From NCBI RefSeq assembly GCF_011045165.1, contig NZ_JAAKZI010000025.1, positions 1 to 64,000 of the forward strand: 64,000 nucleotides of DNA. Direction: 5' to 3'. This stretch comes from Arthrobacter silviterrae (GTDB lineage: Bacteria; Actinomycetota; Actinomycetes; Actinomycetales; Micrococcaceae). Position 1 is the first letter of the stretch, and each line of letters starts with the position of its first letter. The position numbers and the translations under genes were made by a program. Shown in pieces: positions 1 to 8,460 of the stretch. The notes below the pieces were generated by a model, which was not told where the DNA came from, made no database searches, and saw only the letters and a list, made by a program, of their open reading frames with translations.

Positions 1-71
1 GCCCACCCGGGCGGCGCCACGGCGCCGGCAACCGAACCACCTGTTACACCACTGCAAAACAAAGGACGACT

Positions 72-1613
72 GTGACACCCACCATCCTTTCCATGCGTGC
101 CATCACCAAGACATTCCCCGGAGTCAAGGCCCTGCAGGAAGTGTCCCTGGAGGTGGAGCGCGGCCAGGTCCACGCCATCTGCGGTGAAAACGGCGCTGGA
201 AAATCCACCCTCATGAAGGTGCTGTCAGGCGTTTACGCCGCCGGCAGCTACGACGGCGAAATCCACTTTGAGGACAAGCTGTGCGAGTTCAAGGACATCA
301 AGTCCTCCGAGGCGGCCGGGATCGTCATCATCCATCAGGAACTTGCGCTGAGCCCCTTCCTGTCCATCGCCGAAAACATCTTCTTGGGAAACGAGCTCTC
401 CACCCGCGGCTTCGTGGACTGGAACAAGACCAACCTGGAAGCGTCGAAGCTGCTGGCGCGCGTGGGGCTGAATGACCACCCCACCACCAGGGTTGCCGAC
501 CTTGGCGTGGGCAAGCAGCAATTGGTGGAGATCGCCAAGGCGCTGTCCAAGCAGGTCAAGCTGCTGATCCTTGACGAGCCGACTGCGGCCCTGAACGACG
601 GCGACTCCGCCAACCTGCTCAAGCTGATCAAGCACCTCCAGGGCCAGGGCATAACCGCCATCATGATCAGCCACAAACTCAACGAGATCAAAGCCGTGGC
701 GGACAAGGTGACCATCATCCGCGACGGCCGCACCATCGAAACCCTTGACATGCACGCGGATGAAATCACGGAAGAACGCATCATCAAGGGGATGGTGGGG
801 CGGGAGCTGAACAACCGCTACCCGGAGCACACCCCCCGCCTTGGCGCCGAGCTGCTGCGCGTGGAGGACTGGTCGGTTTACCACCCCGTCGACCAGACCC
901 GTCAGGTGGTCAAGAACGTTAGCTTCAACGTCCACGCCGGTGAAATCGTCGGCATTGCCGGCCTGATGGGGGCCGGGCGGACCGAACTGGCCATGAGCGT
1001 CTTCGGGCACGCCTACGGAACGCGAATCAGCGGCCGCGTGTACAAGGAAGGCGTTGAGATCCAGACCAACACAGTCTCCGCCGCCATCAAGCACGGCATC
1101 GCGTACGCCACCGAGGACCGCAAGCACTACGGGCTGAACCTGCTCGACAACATCATGCGCAACGTTTCCGGCGCGGCCCTGTCCAAACTATCGCGCTGGG
1201 GCTGGGTGGACAGCAACAAGGAACGCCTGGTGGCAGACGGCTACCGGAAAAGCATGAACATCAAGGCACCCAACGTTGCCTCCATCACCGGAAAGCTCTC
1301 GGGCGGAAACCAGCAAAAAGTGGTCCTGTCCAAGTGGATGTTCGCCAACCCCGACGTGCTGATCCTTGACGAACCGACCCGCGGCATTGACGTTGGCGCC
1401 AAGTACGAGATTTACACCATCATCAACAAACTCGCCGACGAAGGCAAAGGCATCGTCGTCATTTCCTCAGAACTGCCCGAACTGCTGGGCATCTGCGACC
1501 GGATCTACACCCTGGCGGAGGGCCAAATCACGGCCAACGTTCCCCGGGAAGAGGCCACGGCAGAACACCTCATGCAGTTCATGACCCAAGCAAAGGACCA
1601 GGACGCACGATGA
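72..1613 (+). CDS. mmsA: Multiple-monosaccharide ABC transporter, tandem ATP-binding protein
   Basis: Cytoplasmic ATPase of a CUT2-type sugar importer (XylG/GguA/MmsA family), 513 aa, with the two fused nucleotide-binding domains usual for the family. The first half has Walker [10 protein letters not shown] (residues 38-46) and Walker [12 protein letters not shown]. The second half has the family's degenerate P-loop [10 protein letters not shown], a clean LSGGNQQK signature and [11 protein letters not shown]. The GTG start follows AAAGGACGACT, a reasonable ribosome site. The stop overlaps the permease start by 4 bp (ATGA), so the two are translationally coupled. The sugar-binding protein expected upstream (ChvE type) would lie outside the window. 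Function class is secure; the substrate (xylose, glucose, galactose or arabinose) cannot be read from the sequence. Confidence 0.93.
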   Translation: MTPTILSMRAITKTFPGVKALQEVSLEVERGQVHAICGENGAGKSTLMKVLSGVYAAGSYDGEIHFEDKLCEFKDIKSSEAAGIVIIHQELALSPFLSIAENIFLGNELSTRGFVDWNKTNLEASKLLARVGLNDHPTTRVADLGVGKQQLVEIAKALSKQVKLLILDEPTAALNDGDSANLLKLIKHLQGQGITAIMISHKLNEIKAVADKVTIIRDGRTIETLDMHADEITEERIIKGMVGRELNNRYPEHTPRLGAELLRVEDWSVYHPVDQTRQVVKNVSFNVHAGEIVGIAGLMGAGRTELAMSVFGHAYGTRISGRVYKEGVEIQTNTVSAAIKHGIAYATEDRKHYGLNLLDNIMRNVSGAALSKLSRWGWVDSNKERLVADGYRKSMNIKAPNVASITGKLSGGNQQKVVLSKWMFANPDVLILDEPTRGIDVGAKYEIYTIINKLADEGKGIVVISSELPELLGICDRIYTLAEGQITANVPREEATAEHLMQFMTQAKDQDAR

Positions 1614-2797
1614 CCGCAGTTAGTTCCGCCCTGCATTACCTGACTGGCCAGCTCCGCCAGATCGGGCTCTTCATTGCCTTGATTGTGATCATCATCTTCT
1701 TCCAGATCACCACCAACGGCATCACGCTGGCCCCCATCAACGTTTCCAACCTCATTGTCCAAAACAGCTACATCCTGATCCTGGCCGTGGGCATGGTGAT
1801 GGTCATCATCGCCGGACACATCGACCTCTCCGTAGGTTCCGTCGTCGCCTTTGTCGGTGCCATGTCCGGCGTCATGATCACCCAATGGCACATGCCCTGG
1901 TGGCTTGCCATCGTTGCCTGCCTGGTGCTGGGCGCGGTGGTGGGAATGTGGCAGGGCTTCTGGATCGCCTACTTCGGCATTCCGTCCTTCATCGTCACCC
2001 TGGCCGGCATGCTCACCTTCCGTGGCCTGACCCAGATCGCCCTGCAAAACCAGCAGATTTCCCCGTTCCCGGACGAATTCAGGGCGCTGGGCAGCGGCTT
2101 TCTGCCCGATCTGGGCGGCGGCACGTCCTTGCTGGAGCCGCTCACCGTCATCCTGGGCGTCCTGGCCACGGCGGGAATGATTCTCTCCGACATGAAGCAG
2201 CGTGCCTCACGCAAGAAGCACGGCCTTGAAGACGAGCCGCTCCCCTGGTTTGTCCTGAAGATGGTGTTCACCGCGGGGCTGATCCTGCTCATCACCTTCC
2301 TGCTGGCCAGCTACCGCGGCACGCCCATCGTCCTCATCGTGATGGGGGTGCTCATGGTGGGCTACTCCGCCGTCATGGCCAACTCCGTGTGGGGCCGGCA
2401 CATCTACGCAATTGGCGGGAACATGCACGCCGCCGAGCTGTCCGGCGTCAACACCAAGCGGGTCTCCTTCACGCTGTTCATCAACATGGGCGTGCTCTCC
2501 GCGCTGGCCGGCCTGGTCTTTACCGCCCAGCTCAACCTCGCAAACCCCAAGGCCGGCGACGGCTTCGAGCTTGACGCCATCGCGGCCGTGTTCATCGGCG
2601 GGGCCGCCGTAACGGGCGGCATCGGCACGGTGGTCGGCGCCATCATAGGCGGCCTGATCATCGGCATCCTCAACAACGGCATGTCCATCATGGGGGTGGG
2701 CACCGAGTACCAGCAGTTGATCAAGGGCCTGGTGCTGCTGGCCGCCGTCGCGTTTGACGTGTTCAACAAGCGCCGTGCCAAGGCTGCCACCAAGTAG
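1610..2797 (+). CDS. mmsB: Multiple-monosaccharide ABC transporter, permease
   Basis: Membrane component partnering the preceding ATPase, 395 aa, the long form typical of MmsB/GguB/XylH. It has many hydrophobic segments and the CUT2 permease motif [10 protein letters not shown] near residue 65. The EAA-like loop [13 protein letters not shown] lies in the second half and is followed by the conserved [13 protein letters not shown]. The start codon overlaps the mmsA stop. A charged cytoplasmic insert around residues 195-210 ([10 protein letters not shown]) explains the extra length relative to RbsC. It ends 12 bp before the convergent HxlR gene, with no clear hairpin terminator between. Confidence 0.93.
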   Translation: MTAVSSALHYLTGQLRQIGLFIALIVIIIFFQITTNGITLAPINVSNLIVQNSYILILAVGMVMVIIAGHIDLSVGSVVAFVGAMSGVMITQWHMPWWLAIVACLVLGAVVGMWQGFWIAYFGIPSFIVTLAGMLTFRGLTQIALQNQQISPFPDEFRALGSGFLPDLGGGTSLLEPLTVILGVLATAGMILSDMKQRASRKKHGLEDEPLPWFVLKMVFTAGLILLITFLLASYRGTPIVLIVMGVLMVGYSAVMANSVWGRHIYAIGGNMHAAELSGVNTKRVSFTLFINMGVLSALAGLVFTAQLNLANPKAGDGFELDAIAAVFIGGAAVTGGIGTVVGAIIGGLIIGILNNGMSIMGVGTEYQQLIKGLVLLAAVAFDVFNKRRAKAATK

Positions 2798-2809
2798 CCC
2801 GGCCCGCGG

Positions 2810-3205
2810 TTAGAGGCGGTCCTGGGCGTCGTCGTAGGCGTCCCGGGCCGCCAGCATGGCCGCCACATTGTGCTCCGCCCAGTGGCGGAGCTCCGACAGC
2901 GGGCCCAGCAGGGTTCGGCCCAGCGGTGTCAGTTCATAGTCCACGCGCGGGGGCACCTGCGCAAAGACCGTCCGCGTGACCAGCCCGTCCCGCTCAAGGG
3001 CCCGCAGGACCTGCGTGAGCACCTTCGGGGTCACCACCTGGACGTGCGCCCGCAGTTCGGAAAATCGAAGCGGCCCCTCCGCCAGCACCTGGATGACCAG
3101 CGACGCCCACTTGTCCCCCACCCGGGCAAACACCACGCGCGACGGACAAGCCGGATCCATGACGTCGCCAACAAAATCCACCCGGCCGGCAGCTTTAGTA
3201 TCCAT
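2810..3205 (-). CDS. HxlR-family winged-helix transcriptional regulator
   Basis: A 131-aa DNA-binding protein with the HxlR core: CPSRVVFARVGDKWASLVI near the N-terminus (the family Cys followed by the GDKW helix), then RFSELRAHV, TPKVLTQVLRALERDGLV and a wing DYELTPLGRTLL. I chose the internal ATG at 3205 (MDTKAAGR) because the upstream extension to 3280 would cover the divergent promoter region and does not resemble the family. It is divergent from the NAD(P)H-binding gene at 3295, a common HxlR arrangement in which the regulator controls its neighbour and itself, often through a redox-active Cys. Regulation of the neighbour is inferred. Confidence 0.88.
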   Translation of the reverse strand: MDTKAAGRVDFVGDVMDPACPSRVVFARVGDKWASLVIQVLAEGPLRFSELRAHVQVVTPKVLTQVLRALERDGLVTRTVFAQVPPRVDYELTPLGRTLLGPLSELRHWAEHNVAAMLAARDAYDDAQDRL

Positions 3206-3222
3206 TTGGTAACCCAGTTTCT

Positions 3223-3252
3223 TTGTAATGCCCAGTATCTTCTGAATAGTAT
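3223..3252 (+). promoter_or_regulatory. Candidate promoter for the NAD(P)H-binding gene
   Basis: TTGTAA (3223-3228) and TAGTAT (3247-3252) are separated by 18 bp. They lie about 40 bp upstream of the ATG at 3295, inside the gap between two divergent genes. AT-richness here is well above the flanks. The repeated AGTAT elements (3234 and 3248) could be part of an HxlR operator; that is a guess. Confidence 0.4.
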
Positions 3253-3294
3253 TGTGCCACCAGTTCCCATTGGATACCAATACAAGGAGTTCCC

Positions 3295-3909
3295 ATGAAG
3301 ATCGCAGTTTACGGAGCCACCGGCATGGTCGGTTCGCAGCTCGTGGCCGAGGCCCTGCGGCGCGGCCACGAAGTCACCGCCATTTCCCGTTCCGGCCGGG
3401 AAGTCCCCGGCTCACCCGCCGCCGCGGTCCTGACCGCCGACCAGGCCGACGCCGGCACGCTCGCCTCGGTTGCCACCTCGCACGACGCCGTCGTGCTCGC
3501 CACCGGGCCGAGCCGCACCGGCGGGGACCACCAGCTGTGGCTTGATGCCACCGCCTCGGCCCTGGCGAACGTGGGCGGCACGCGAACCATCGTGGTGGGC
3601 GGCGCCGGCACCTTGACGGTTGACGGAACGCGCCTGCTGGACCTGCCGGGCTTCCCGGACGCCTACCGCGCGGAGGCGCTGACCGCCGCCGCCGCGCTGG
3701 ACTCGATCAAGGCCCTGCCGGAACACGTCAACTGGACCGTCCTGGCTCCCGCCCCTGAAATTGCACCCGGGCAGCGCACGGGCAGCTATATGGTGGGCAG
3801 CGATTCGCCCGCCGGGGACCATATCTCCACCCAGGACTTTGCCGTGGCCATGGTGGACGAACTCGAGGCCCCCAAGCACCTCCGGCAGCGCTTTACGGTG
3901 GCCAACTAA
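3295..3909 (+). CDS. NAD(P)H-binding protein (atypical SDR, NmrA/YwnB-like)
   Basis: A 204-aa single-domain Rossmann protein. The N-terminal MKIAVYGATGMVGSQLV carries the glycine-rich dinucleotide motif GATGMVG (residues 7-13) seen in the atypical SDR group that includes NmrA, YwnB and flavin reductase-like proteins. The start has a strong ribosome site (AAGGAG, 5 bp before ATG). The short length means no large substrate domain. It probably acts as an oxidoreductase or redox sensor in the cytoplasm; the substrate is unknown. Pairing with a divergent HxlR regulator suggests induction by an electrophile or oxidant. Confidence 0.85.
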   Translation: MKIAVYGATGMVGSQLVAEALRRGHEVTAISRSGREVPGSPAAAVLTADQADAGTLASVATSHDAVVLATGPSRTGGDHQLWLDATASALANVGGTRTIVVGGAGTLTVDGTRLLDLPGFPDAYRAEALTAAAALDSIKALPEHVNWTVLAPAPEIAPGQRTGSYMVGSDSPAGDHISTQDFAVAMVDELEAPKHLRQRFTVAN

Positions 3910-5354
3910 GCCCGGAGGTCGGGGGCCGGCAGCCCAAAGGTGTGGCGCAGGGCGGACTGTGCCGCGAGCCAGCCGCCCATCCCGTGCACGGCAGGGCCGG
4001 GCGGCGTGGAGGCTGAGCCCAGGTACAGCCCGGGCGACGGCGTCCGCCACGGCTCCCGGGCCACCACGGGGCGCTTGAGCAACTGCCCCAGCGTCACGGC
4101 GCCGGAGCTGATGTCGCCGCCAATGTAATTGGGATTGTGCGCGGCAACGTCCTGCGCGGTGGAGGCTTGGGAGGCCAGCACCAGGTCCCGGAAGCCCGGG
4201 GCGAACCGTTCCAGCTGGGCCGTGACGGCTGCCGTTGCGTCCTGGCTGGAACCGGCAGGCACGTGGGTGTAGGCCCACAGGGTGTGGCACCCAAGCGGTG
4301 CCCGCGTTGCATCCAGCACCCCCGGCTGCACCGCCAACACATACGGGTCCGGTGGGTTGCCGCCCGAGAGGACGGCGTTTTCCGCCGTCGCGATGGCCCG
4401 GCGGGCACCGCCCAGGTGGAGGGTGGGGGCACGGAGCAGCTCCGCATTGCTCCACGGCACGGGTCCGGAAAGCGCAAAGTCCACCTTGCAGACTCCGGCA
4501 CCATAACGGAAGGATGCCAGCTTGCGCATATAACGCTCCGGCAATTCCTTGGCTGCAAGCTGTGCCAGGGCCCTGGGCGTGAGATCGCAAATTATGGCGC
4601 GTGCTCCCGTCTCCGCCCGGAGTGCTGCGATGTCCGTGACAGGTGCATCCAACTCAATGGTTCCGCCGTGGGCGCTGAAGTCGGCGGCCATGGCGTCCGC
4701 TATGGCCTGCGAACCGCCCCGCGGCACCGGCCATCCGCCAGCGTGTGCAAGCGCCCCCAACAACAGCCCCGCGCCAGCGGTGGCCAGGCTGGGCAGCCTG
4801 CCGATTGCATGGGCCGCCACGCCGGCCAGCATGGCCGGGGCGGCGTCCTCCCGGAAACGAAGCTGCCACGCCGGCGTGCCTTGTTCCACGGCGCGCAGCC
4901 CGAAGCGGAGCACGGCCAGCGGATCCCTGGGAATCCTCAGCAGGCCGTGCTGGGTGAAGTCAATGACACCGTCCAGGCGCTCCAGCAGCGGCCGCATGAG
5001 CTGCCGCCAGGCGGGACCGTCCGCGCCCAGCGAATCAACCGTCCGCTCCAGGTCTCGGTACGCCACGCCCGCGCGTCCGCCGTCGAGCGGGTGGCCGTAG
5101 GAGATCTCCGGCACCAGCAGCTCGATCCTCCCGGCCAGGCCAAAGGCCCGGAAGAACGGCGAGGCAAGCGCCATGGGGTGCACGGCGGAGCAGACGTCAT
5201 GGCGGAAGCCCGGAAGGGTCAGTTCCGCCGTCCGGGTCCCCCCGCCAACGGTGGCCCCGCCCTCGTACAGCGCAACGGACAGCCCAGCCCGGGCCATGGT
5301 CACCGCAGCGGCCAGGCCGTTGGGCCCGGCACCCACCACTGCCACGTCAACCAT
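3906..5354 (-). CDS. FAD-dependent oxidoreductase, phytoene desaturase/amine-oxidase fold
   Basis: A 482-aa flavoprotein. The N-terminus MVDVAVVGAGPNGLAAAV is a dinucleotide-binding GxGxxG, followed by an acidic strand end (ALYEGG) and GGGTRT. The C-terminus has GLYLGSASTPPGPAVHGMGG, the FAD-contacting end of NAD(P)/FAD oxidoreductases of the CrtI-like group. I use ATG 5354 because translation upstream of it gives no Rossmann-like sequence. The start overlaps the end of the upstream membrane-protein gene by 8 bp, so the two are probably co-translated. There are no other carotenoid genes nearby, so a desaturase role is not implied. The 3' end overlaps the convergent gene's stop by 4 bp. Confidence 0.85.
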   Translation of the reverse strand: MVDVAVVGAGPNGLAAAVTMARAGLSVALYEGGATVGGGTRTAELTLPGFRHDVCSAVHPMALASPFFRAFGLAGRIELLVPEISYGHPLDGGRAGVAYRDLERTVDSLGADGPAWRQLMRPLLERLDGVIDFTQHGLLRIPRDPLAVLRFGLRAVEQGTPAWQLRFREDAAPAMLAGVAAHAIGRLPSLATAGAGLLLGALAHAGGWPVPRGGSQAIADAMAADFSAHGGTIELDAPVTDIAALRAETGARAIICDLTPRALAQLAAKELPERYMRKLASFRYGAGVCKVDFALSGPVPWSNAELLRAPTLHLGGARRAIATAENAVLSGGNPPDPYVLAVQPGVLDATRAPLGCHTLWAYTHVPAGSSQDATAAVTAQLERFAPGFRDLVLASQASTAQDVAAHNPNYIGGDISSGAVTLGQLLKRPVVAREPWRTPSPGLYLGSASTPPGPAVHGMGGWLAAQSALRHTFGLPAPDLRA

Positions 5355-6714
5355 GGCGGGCGCCAACGCGACGGGGCAGGCCATGGCGAGGCTGCAGCAG
5401 CCCGCGAACCAGGAGCGCGGCCAAAGCGCAGCTGGCCGCACCTGCCAGGGCCGACGCCAGGACGAAGTAGGGTGTGTCGATGGCGTGCTGGTCGCTGATG
5501 TTGCCCAGGACCTTGCTCTGGAACAACATCAGGGCAATGAAGTGCACGGCCACCGCGGCCTGCCACAGCAGCACCGGCCGCCAGCGGGGCAGGGCCAGCG
5601 CCAGCAGGGGCAGCAGCCAGACGGCATGCCACGGCTGGGCAAATTTGTCCACCACCAAAAGCCCCGCCACCGCGACGGCTGAGAGCTCCGCCAGGCTCGG
5701 GCGGGCAGGTGAATACAGGCCGAGCGCCACCACGCCAAGGACCACCAGCACCAAGAGCGCGGCTGCCAGGCCGTTGACGGCGCCGCCGTCGAGCCCGGGC
5801 AGGCCAATGCGGGCAGCCAGCAGGTTCCAGCCGCCATAGATGGAGGACTCGGTGGCCGTGCCGCTGAGGAAGCCGCCCATGTACTGCCGCCAGGCGGAAC
5901 CATCCAGCGCCATGACAGGGGCCAGCACCAGCAGCCAGCCCACCACCCCGGCGGCAAGCGTCTCCAGTGCCGCCGTGGCCTGCCTGGTCCGGATCCCCAG
6001 GACCAGCACGGCAAGGAGCACCAGGATGGCGTACGGGGCGGCCATTGCCGCCACCCCCAGCACCAACCCGGACCACAGCGTGTTGCGCCGGACAAAGAGG
6101 AGGATGCCCAGGCCCACCAGGGCTGCGGCCCAAAAATCCCAGCTGACAAAGGCCGTCAGCAAAAGCAGCGGGCTGGCCGCAACCATGGCACCATCCCACG
6201 GCCGCCGGCCGGCCGTGCGCGCCACCACCACCACGGTAAAGATCCATACCGCGGCAACCAGCACCGCGTTGGCGTCAAAGAAGGCCAGTGTTCGCGCCGT
6301 GCCCGTTCCGGCGAAACCGGTGAGCCAGGCGGCCACACCGGCCACGAAGCCGGACACCGGCGAACCGTCAAAGGTGGAGCCGGTGCTGACAAAGGGAAAC
6401 CATGAGCCGGGCCAGCCCGTGGGAATGGAATTGGGAAACTGTGACCAGCACACGGTGGAGTATTGGTCAGGCGTGGTCCAACCGGACACCCGGCAATGGT
6501 TTTTGGCCACCACGGCAAGCAGCGCGGAGACAGCCGCCATGATAACCAGGACCCGTTCCACCGTGAAGAAGCCCGGGCGGCTCCGGCCGGGCTCCGTGCG
6601 GCGGCCCAGGGGGCCGCCCACAGACTCAACCATGGCCGCCAGCAACGGATCGCTGCGTGAGGGCACAACGATGGAATCTTCCTGCGACGGTCCCGCGGCC
6701 CGTGAATCCTGCAT
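5347..6714 (-). CDS. Polytopic membrane protein, possibly a GT-C type glycosyltransferase
   Basis: A 455-aa integral membrane protein with roughly ten hydrophobic stretches, for example VLVIMAAVSALLAVVAKN, FAVLLLLTAFVSW-like and LLVLVVLGVVALGLY. The ATG at 6714 (MQDSRAAGP) is preferred; the longer reading runs into the lacI coding region. The first extracytoplasmic loop, after the first membrane segment, holds DQYSTVCWSQFPNSIP, and the overall shape (long loop, many segments, C-terminal VLWQAAVAVHF) resembles actinobacterial DUF2029/mannosyltransferase-like proteins that use polyprenyl-phosphate sugars. No catalytic motif can be assigned with certainty. It lies 10 bp downstream of the LacI gene and overlaps the FAD gene, suggesting one leftward operon. 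Confidence 0.7.
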   Translation of the reverse strand: MQDSRAAGPSQEDSIVVPSRSDPLLAAMVESVGGPLGRRTEPGRSRPGFFTVERVLVIMAAVSALLAVVAKNHCRVSGWTTPDQYSTVCWSQFPNSIPTGWPGSWFPFVSTGSTFDGSPVSGFVAGVAAWLTGFAGTGTARTLAFFDANAVLVAAVWIFTVVVVARTAGRRPWDGAMVAASPLLLLTAFVSWDFWAAALVGLGILLFVRRNTLWSGLVLGVAAMAAPYAILVLLAVLVLGIRTRQATAALETLAAGVVGWLLVLAPVMALDGSAWRQYMGGFLSGTATESSIYGGWNLLAARIGLPGLDGGAVNGLAAALLVLVVLGVVALGLYSPARPSLAELSAVAVAGLLVVDKFAQPWHAVWLLPLLALALPRWRPVLLWQAAVAVHFIALMLFQSKVLGNISDQHAIDTPYFVLASALAGAASCALAALLVRGLLQPRHGLPRRVGARHG

Positions 6715-6724
6715 GGACACGAGC

Positions 6725-7801
6725 CTACCGGCTTGACCCCTCTGCTCCCTCGATCGCTGCGCTGGTACCTGTGACTGCCGCGGGCGGCAGGGGGGCCGTG
6801 CTGGCCCGCTGCACCAGCTGCGACTGGATCCGCACAGAGAACAGAGGATCGCTGCCGGCAATGCCATCCAGGATCATCCCCACGCAACGGCGGCCCAGCT
6901 CGGCAAAATCCTGGCGCACGGTGGTCAGGGGCGGAAAGAAGTAGCCGGAGTCGGGGTTGTCGTCGAAACCCACCACGCTCAAGTCCTCGGGAATTCGCAG
7001 GCCCAGCTCGTGGGCTGCCCGCATCAGGCCCAGCGACATCTGGTCATTGCCGGCAAACACCGCCGTGCACCCCTTGCCTGCAAAAAGTTTCCTGCCCGCC
7101 TCGTAGCCTGACTCGGCGCTCCAGTCACCCACCAGCAGCGGCCCGGGCTCCAGCCCGGCATCGGCCAGGGCGCCCTCCCAGCCGCGGCGGCGGGCCTTGG
7201 CATCAAGCCAGTCCGTGGGACCCATGATGTGGGCGATGGTGCGGTGCCCCAGGTCAATGAGATGCCGCGTGGCAAGCCACCCGCCGCGCTGCTGGTCCAC
7301 GCCCACGCTGTGCACTCCGGAGGACCCAATGTCACCAATCACCACAATGGGCACGCCCGGGTTCAGCCGTTCAATGGCACGCACAATGGCTTCCCTGGGG
7401 GCAATGACCACCAGCCCGTCCACCTGGTGGGAAAGGTGGTATTCGATGGTTTCAATGATGGCCGCTCCGCCGGTATCCGCCTGGCCCACCGAGTTGACGG
7501 CATATCCGGCGGCGTGCGCGGCTTCCTGAATGCCCAGCAGAATGTGGGAGGGGCCGTACTGCTCCATGCTGTGCGCCACCACCCCCAACGTCTCCGAGCG
7601 CCGCGTCACCAGCTGCCGGGCGGCGGTATTGCGGCGGTAGCCGAGTTCAACGATGGCCGCTTCCACGCGCTGGCGTGTCTTTTCACTGACGTTGGGCAGG
7701 CTGTTGATGACCCGCGAAACCGTCTGGTGGGAAACGCCGGCCCTGGCGGCAACGTCTTCCATGACGGGCGGTCGCAAGCCCGGATTCACGCTTTCACCCA
7801 T
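6725..7801 (-). CDS. LacI-family transcriptional regulator
   Basis: A 358-aa sugar-responsive repressor. The N-terminal helix-turn-helix VMEDVAARAGVSHQTVSRV (residues 13-31) and hinge RRNTAARQL are classical, followed by a periplasmic-binding-protein-like effector domain (TLGVVAHS, VVIGDIGSSG, VFAGNDQMSLGLMRAA, VVGFDDNPDSGYFFPPLTTV). GAGAAAAGG precedes the ATG at 7801. It is first in a leftward group with the membrane protein and FAD oxidoreductase. Its ligand and targets cannot be read; the nearest sugar transporter (mmsAB) is 4 kb away and on the other strand. Confidence 0.93.
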   Translation of the reverse strand: MGESVNPGLRPPVMEDVAARAGVSHQTVSRVINSLPNVSEKTRQRVEAAIVELGYRRNTAARQLVTRRSETLGVVAHSMEQYGPSHILLGIQEAAHAAGYAVNSVGQADTGGAAIIETIEYHLSHQVDGLVVIAPREAIVRAIERLNPGVPIVVIGDIGSSGVHSVGVDQQRGGWLATRHLIDLGHRTIAHIMGPTDWLDAKARRRGWEGALADAGLEPGPLLVGDWSAESGYEAGRKLFAGKGCTAVFAGNDQMSLGLMRAAHELGLRIPEDLSVVGFDDNPDSGYFFPPLTTVRQDFAELGRRCVGMILDGIAGSDPLFSVRIQSQLVQRASTAPLPPAAVTGTSAAIEGAEGSSR

Positions 7802-7982
7802 GATCAGCCTTTTCTCCGGTCCAGGCAGGGTAGCCCAAGTTCAACCAATTCTCACAGAAACATTCCCACGGCGCACAACAAACAGCCCGCGCCGGGCGGC
7901 GCGGGCTGTTGCTCGCTGGCAGGGGCGGCATGTGCTGTCCCTGCGGGTACTGGGTCACGTGGGCAGAACGAGTAATGGTCAT
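7794..7982 (-). CDS. Possible 62-aa small ORF that reads through a hairpin
   Basis: ATG at 7982 follows GAGAGGAGG with 7 bp spacing, an excellent ribosome site. The peptide begins MTITRSAHVTQYPQGQ and later has the Cys-rich stretch AVCCAPWECFC. It has no stop before 7794, so it passes through the GC-rich hairpin at 7881-7910 and overlaps the lacI start by 8 bp. Its first codons and ribosome site resemble those of the 25-aa ORF at 8534, which suggests duplication. It could be a leader peptide acting with the hairpin on lacI expression. The family is unknown to me; the strong start is the only real support. Confidence 0.3.
   Translation of the reverse strand: MTITRSAHVTQYPQGQHMPPLPASNSPRRPARAVCCAPWECFCENWLNLGYPAWTGEKADHG
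7881..7910 (-). terminator. GC-rich hairpin, likely leftward terminator or attenuator
   Basis: Perfect 13-bp arms (7881-7893 and 7898-7910) flank a 4-base loop. Read leftward, the stem is followed by TGTTGTG, a weak U tract, so an intrinsic terminator on the minus strand is plausible. It lies 80 bp before lacI and inside the small ORF that starts at 7982. Confidence 0.6.
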
Positions 7983-8013
7983 CCTGCGGCCTCCTCTCAT
8001 GGACGGCGGGCAC

Positions 8014-8145
8014 CTACCGGATGTTGAACAGGTCTATCCGGAGGATCTGCCGCTGCTGCTGCTCGCGCATCTCATTGAACTTTTGCATGTCCACGGGGGC
8101 GAAGAACACTCTCCTGACGGACGGCAAAGAACGCTTTTCCTTCAA
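8014..8145 (-). CDS. Possible 43-aa basic small ORF with TTG start
   Basis: Reading leftward from TTG at 8145, the peptide begins MKEKRSLPSVRRVFF and ends QILRIDLFNIR; it is basic and Gln-rich (EQQQRQ). AAAGGGGGTG lies 6 bp upstream. The TTG overlaps the stop of the 24-aa ORF in a TTGA junction, a common sign of translational coupling. It has no recognised family. Alternatively the two could be one gene joined by frameshifting, or chance. Confidence 0.3.
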   Translation of the reverse strand: MKEKRSLPSVRRVFFAPVDMQKFNEMREQQQRQILRIDLFNIR

Positions 8146-8216
8146 TTGAAACACCCCCTTTCCACCACTAATGAGCTATTGGACAAACTATTTTTTGGCG
8201 CAACAAATAAAGCCAT
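8142..8216 (-). CDS. Possible 24-aa small ORF
   Basis: ATG at 8216 follows GTGAGGAAACA. The peptide begins MALFVAPKNSLSNSSLVV and ends ERGCFN. Its TGA overlaps the TTG of the 43-aa ORF. Too short for any family assignment; the support is the ribosome site and the overlapping junction. Confidence 0.25.
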   Translation of the reverse strand: MALFVAPKNSLSNSSLVVERGCFN

Positions 8217-8275
8217 TGTTTCCTCACGAAAATAGGCGCTACAAGAGCACAAAAGAGCGCGAATTGTTTTGTGCA

Positions 8276-8291
8276 TTGATTCCGGAATCAA
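8276..8291. promoter_or_regulatory. 16-bp perfect palindrome, candidate operator
   Basis: TTGATTCCGGAATCAA is a perfect inverted repeat with a central CCGG. Its AT-rich arms stand out in the local composition, and it lies 60 bp upstream of the 24-aa ORF. Such a symmetric site fits a dimeric regulator; LacI-type operators are also short, centrally symmetric palindromes, but no binding is shown. Confidence 0.4.
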
Positions 8292-8439
8292 CCGAAGGGT
8301 GGCCAAGCGGCGCAGACGGGTGCAACGCCCCATTCCAGGCCGGAGCCGCGTCAGGCTGTTGTCCGGACAGGGACAGGGTGGGTCCTCAGCGGGATTGGCC
8401 GTTCTCGGGAAGCCTCAGCAAAGCGTCCCGGATGCGTAC

Positions 8440-8460
8440 GTAATCTCCTTAAGGGATTAC
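8440..8460. promoter_or_regulatory. 21-bp imperfect palindrome, candidate operator
   Basis: GTAATC and GATTAC arms flank CCTTAAGG in the centre, just after the stop of the 25-aa ORF. It could be an operator or an RNA hairpin that masks the AAGGAG sequence it contains on the minus strand. Confidence 0.3.

Noticed and set aside
225-1127. 300-codon open frame antisense to mmsA
   Set aside because: Shadow of the ABC ATPase; no independent features.
4137-5498. 453-codon open frame opposite the FAD oxidoreductase
   Set aside because: Low-complexity Arg/Gly/Pro-rich translation, no ribosome site, and the minus-strand gene has clear family motifs.
8293-8380. Segment with a tRNA-like GGCCAAGCGGC sequence
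   Set aside because: No matching acceptor stem, no T-loop consensus and no anticodon arm could be formed.
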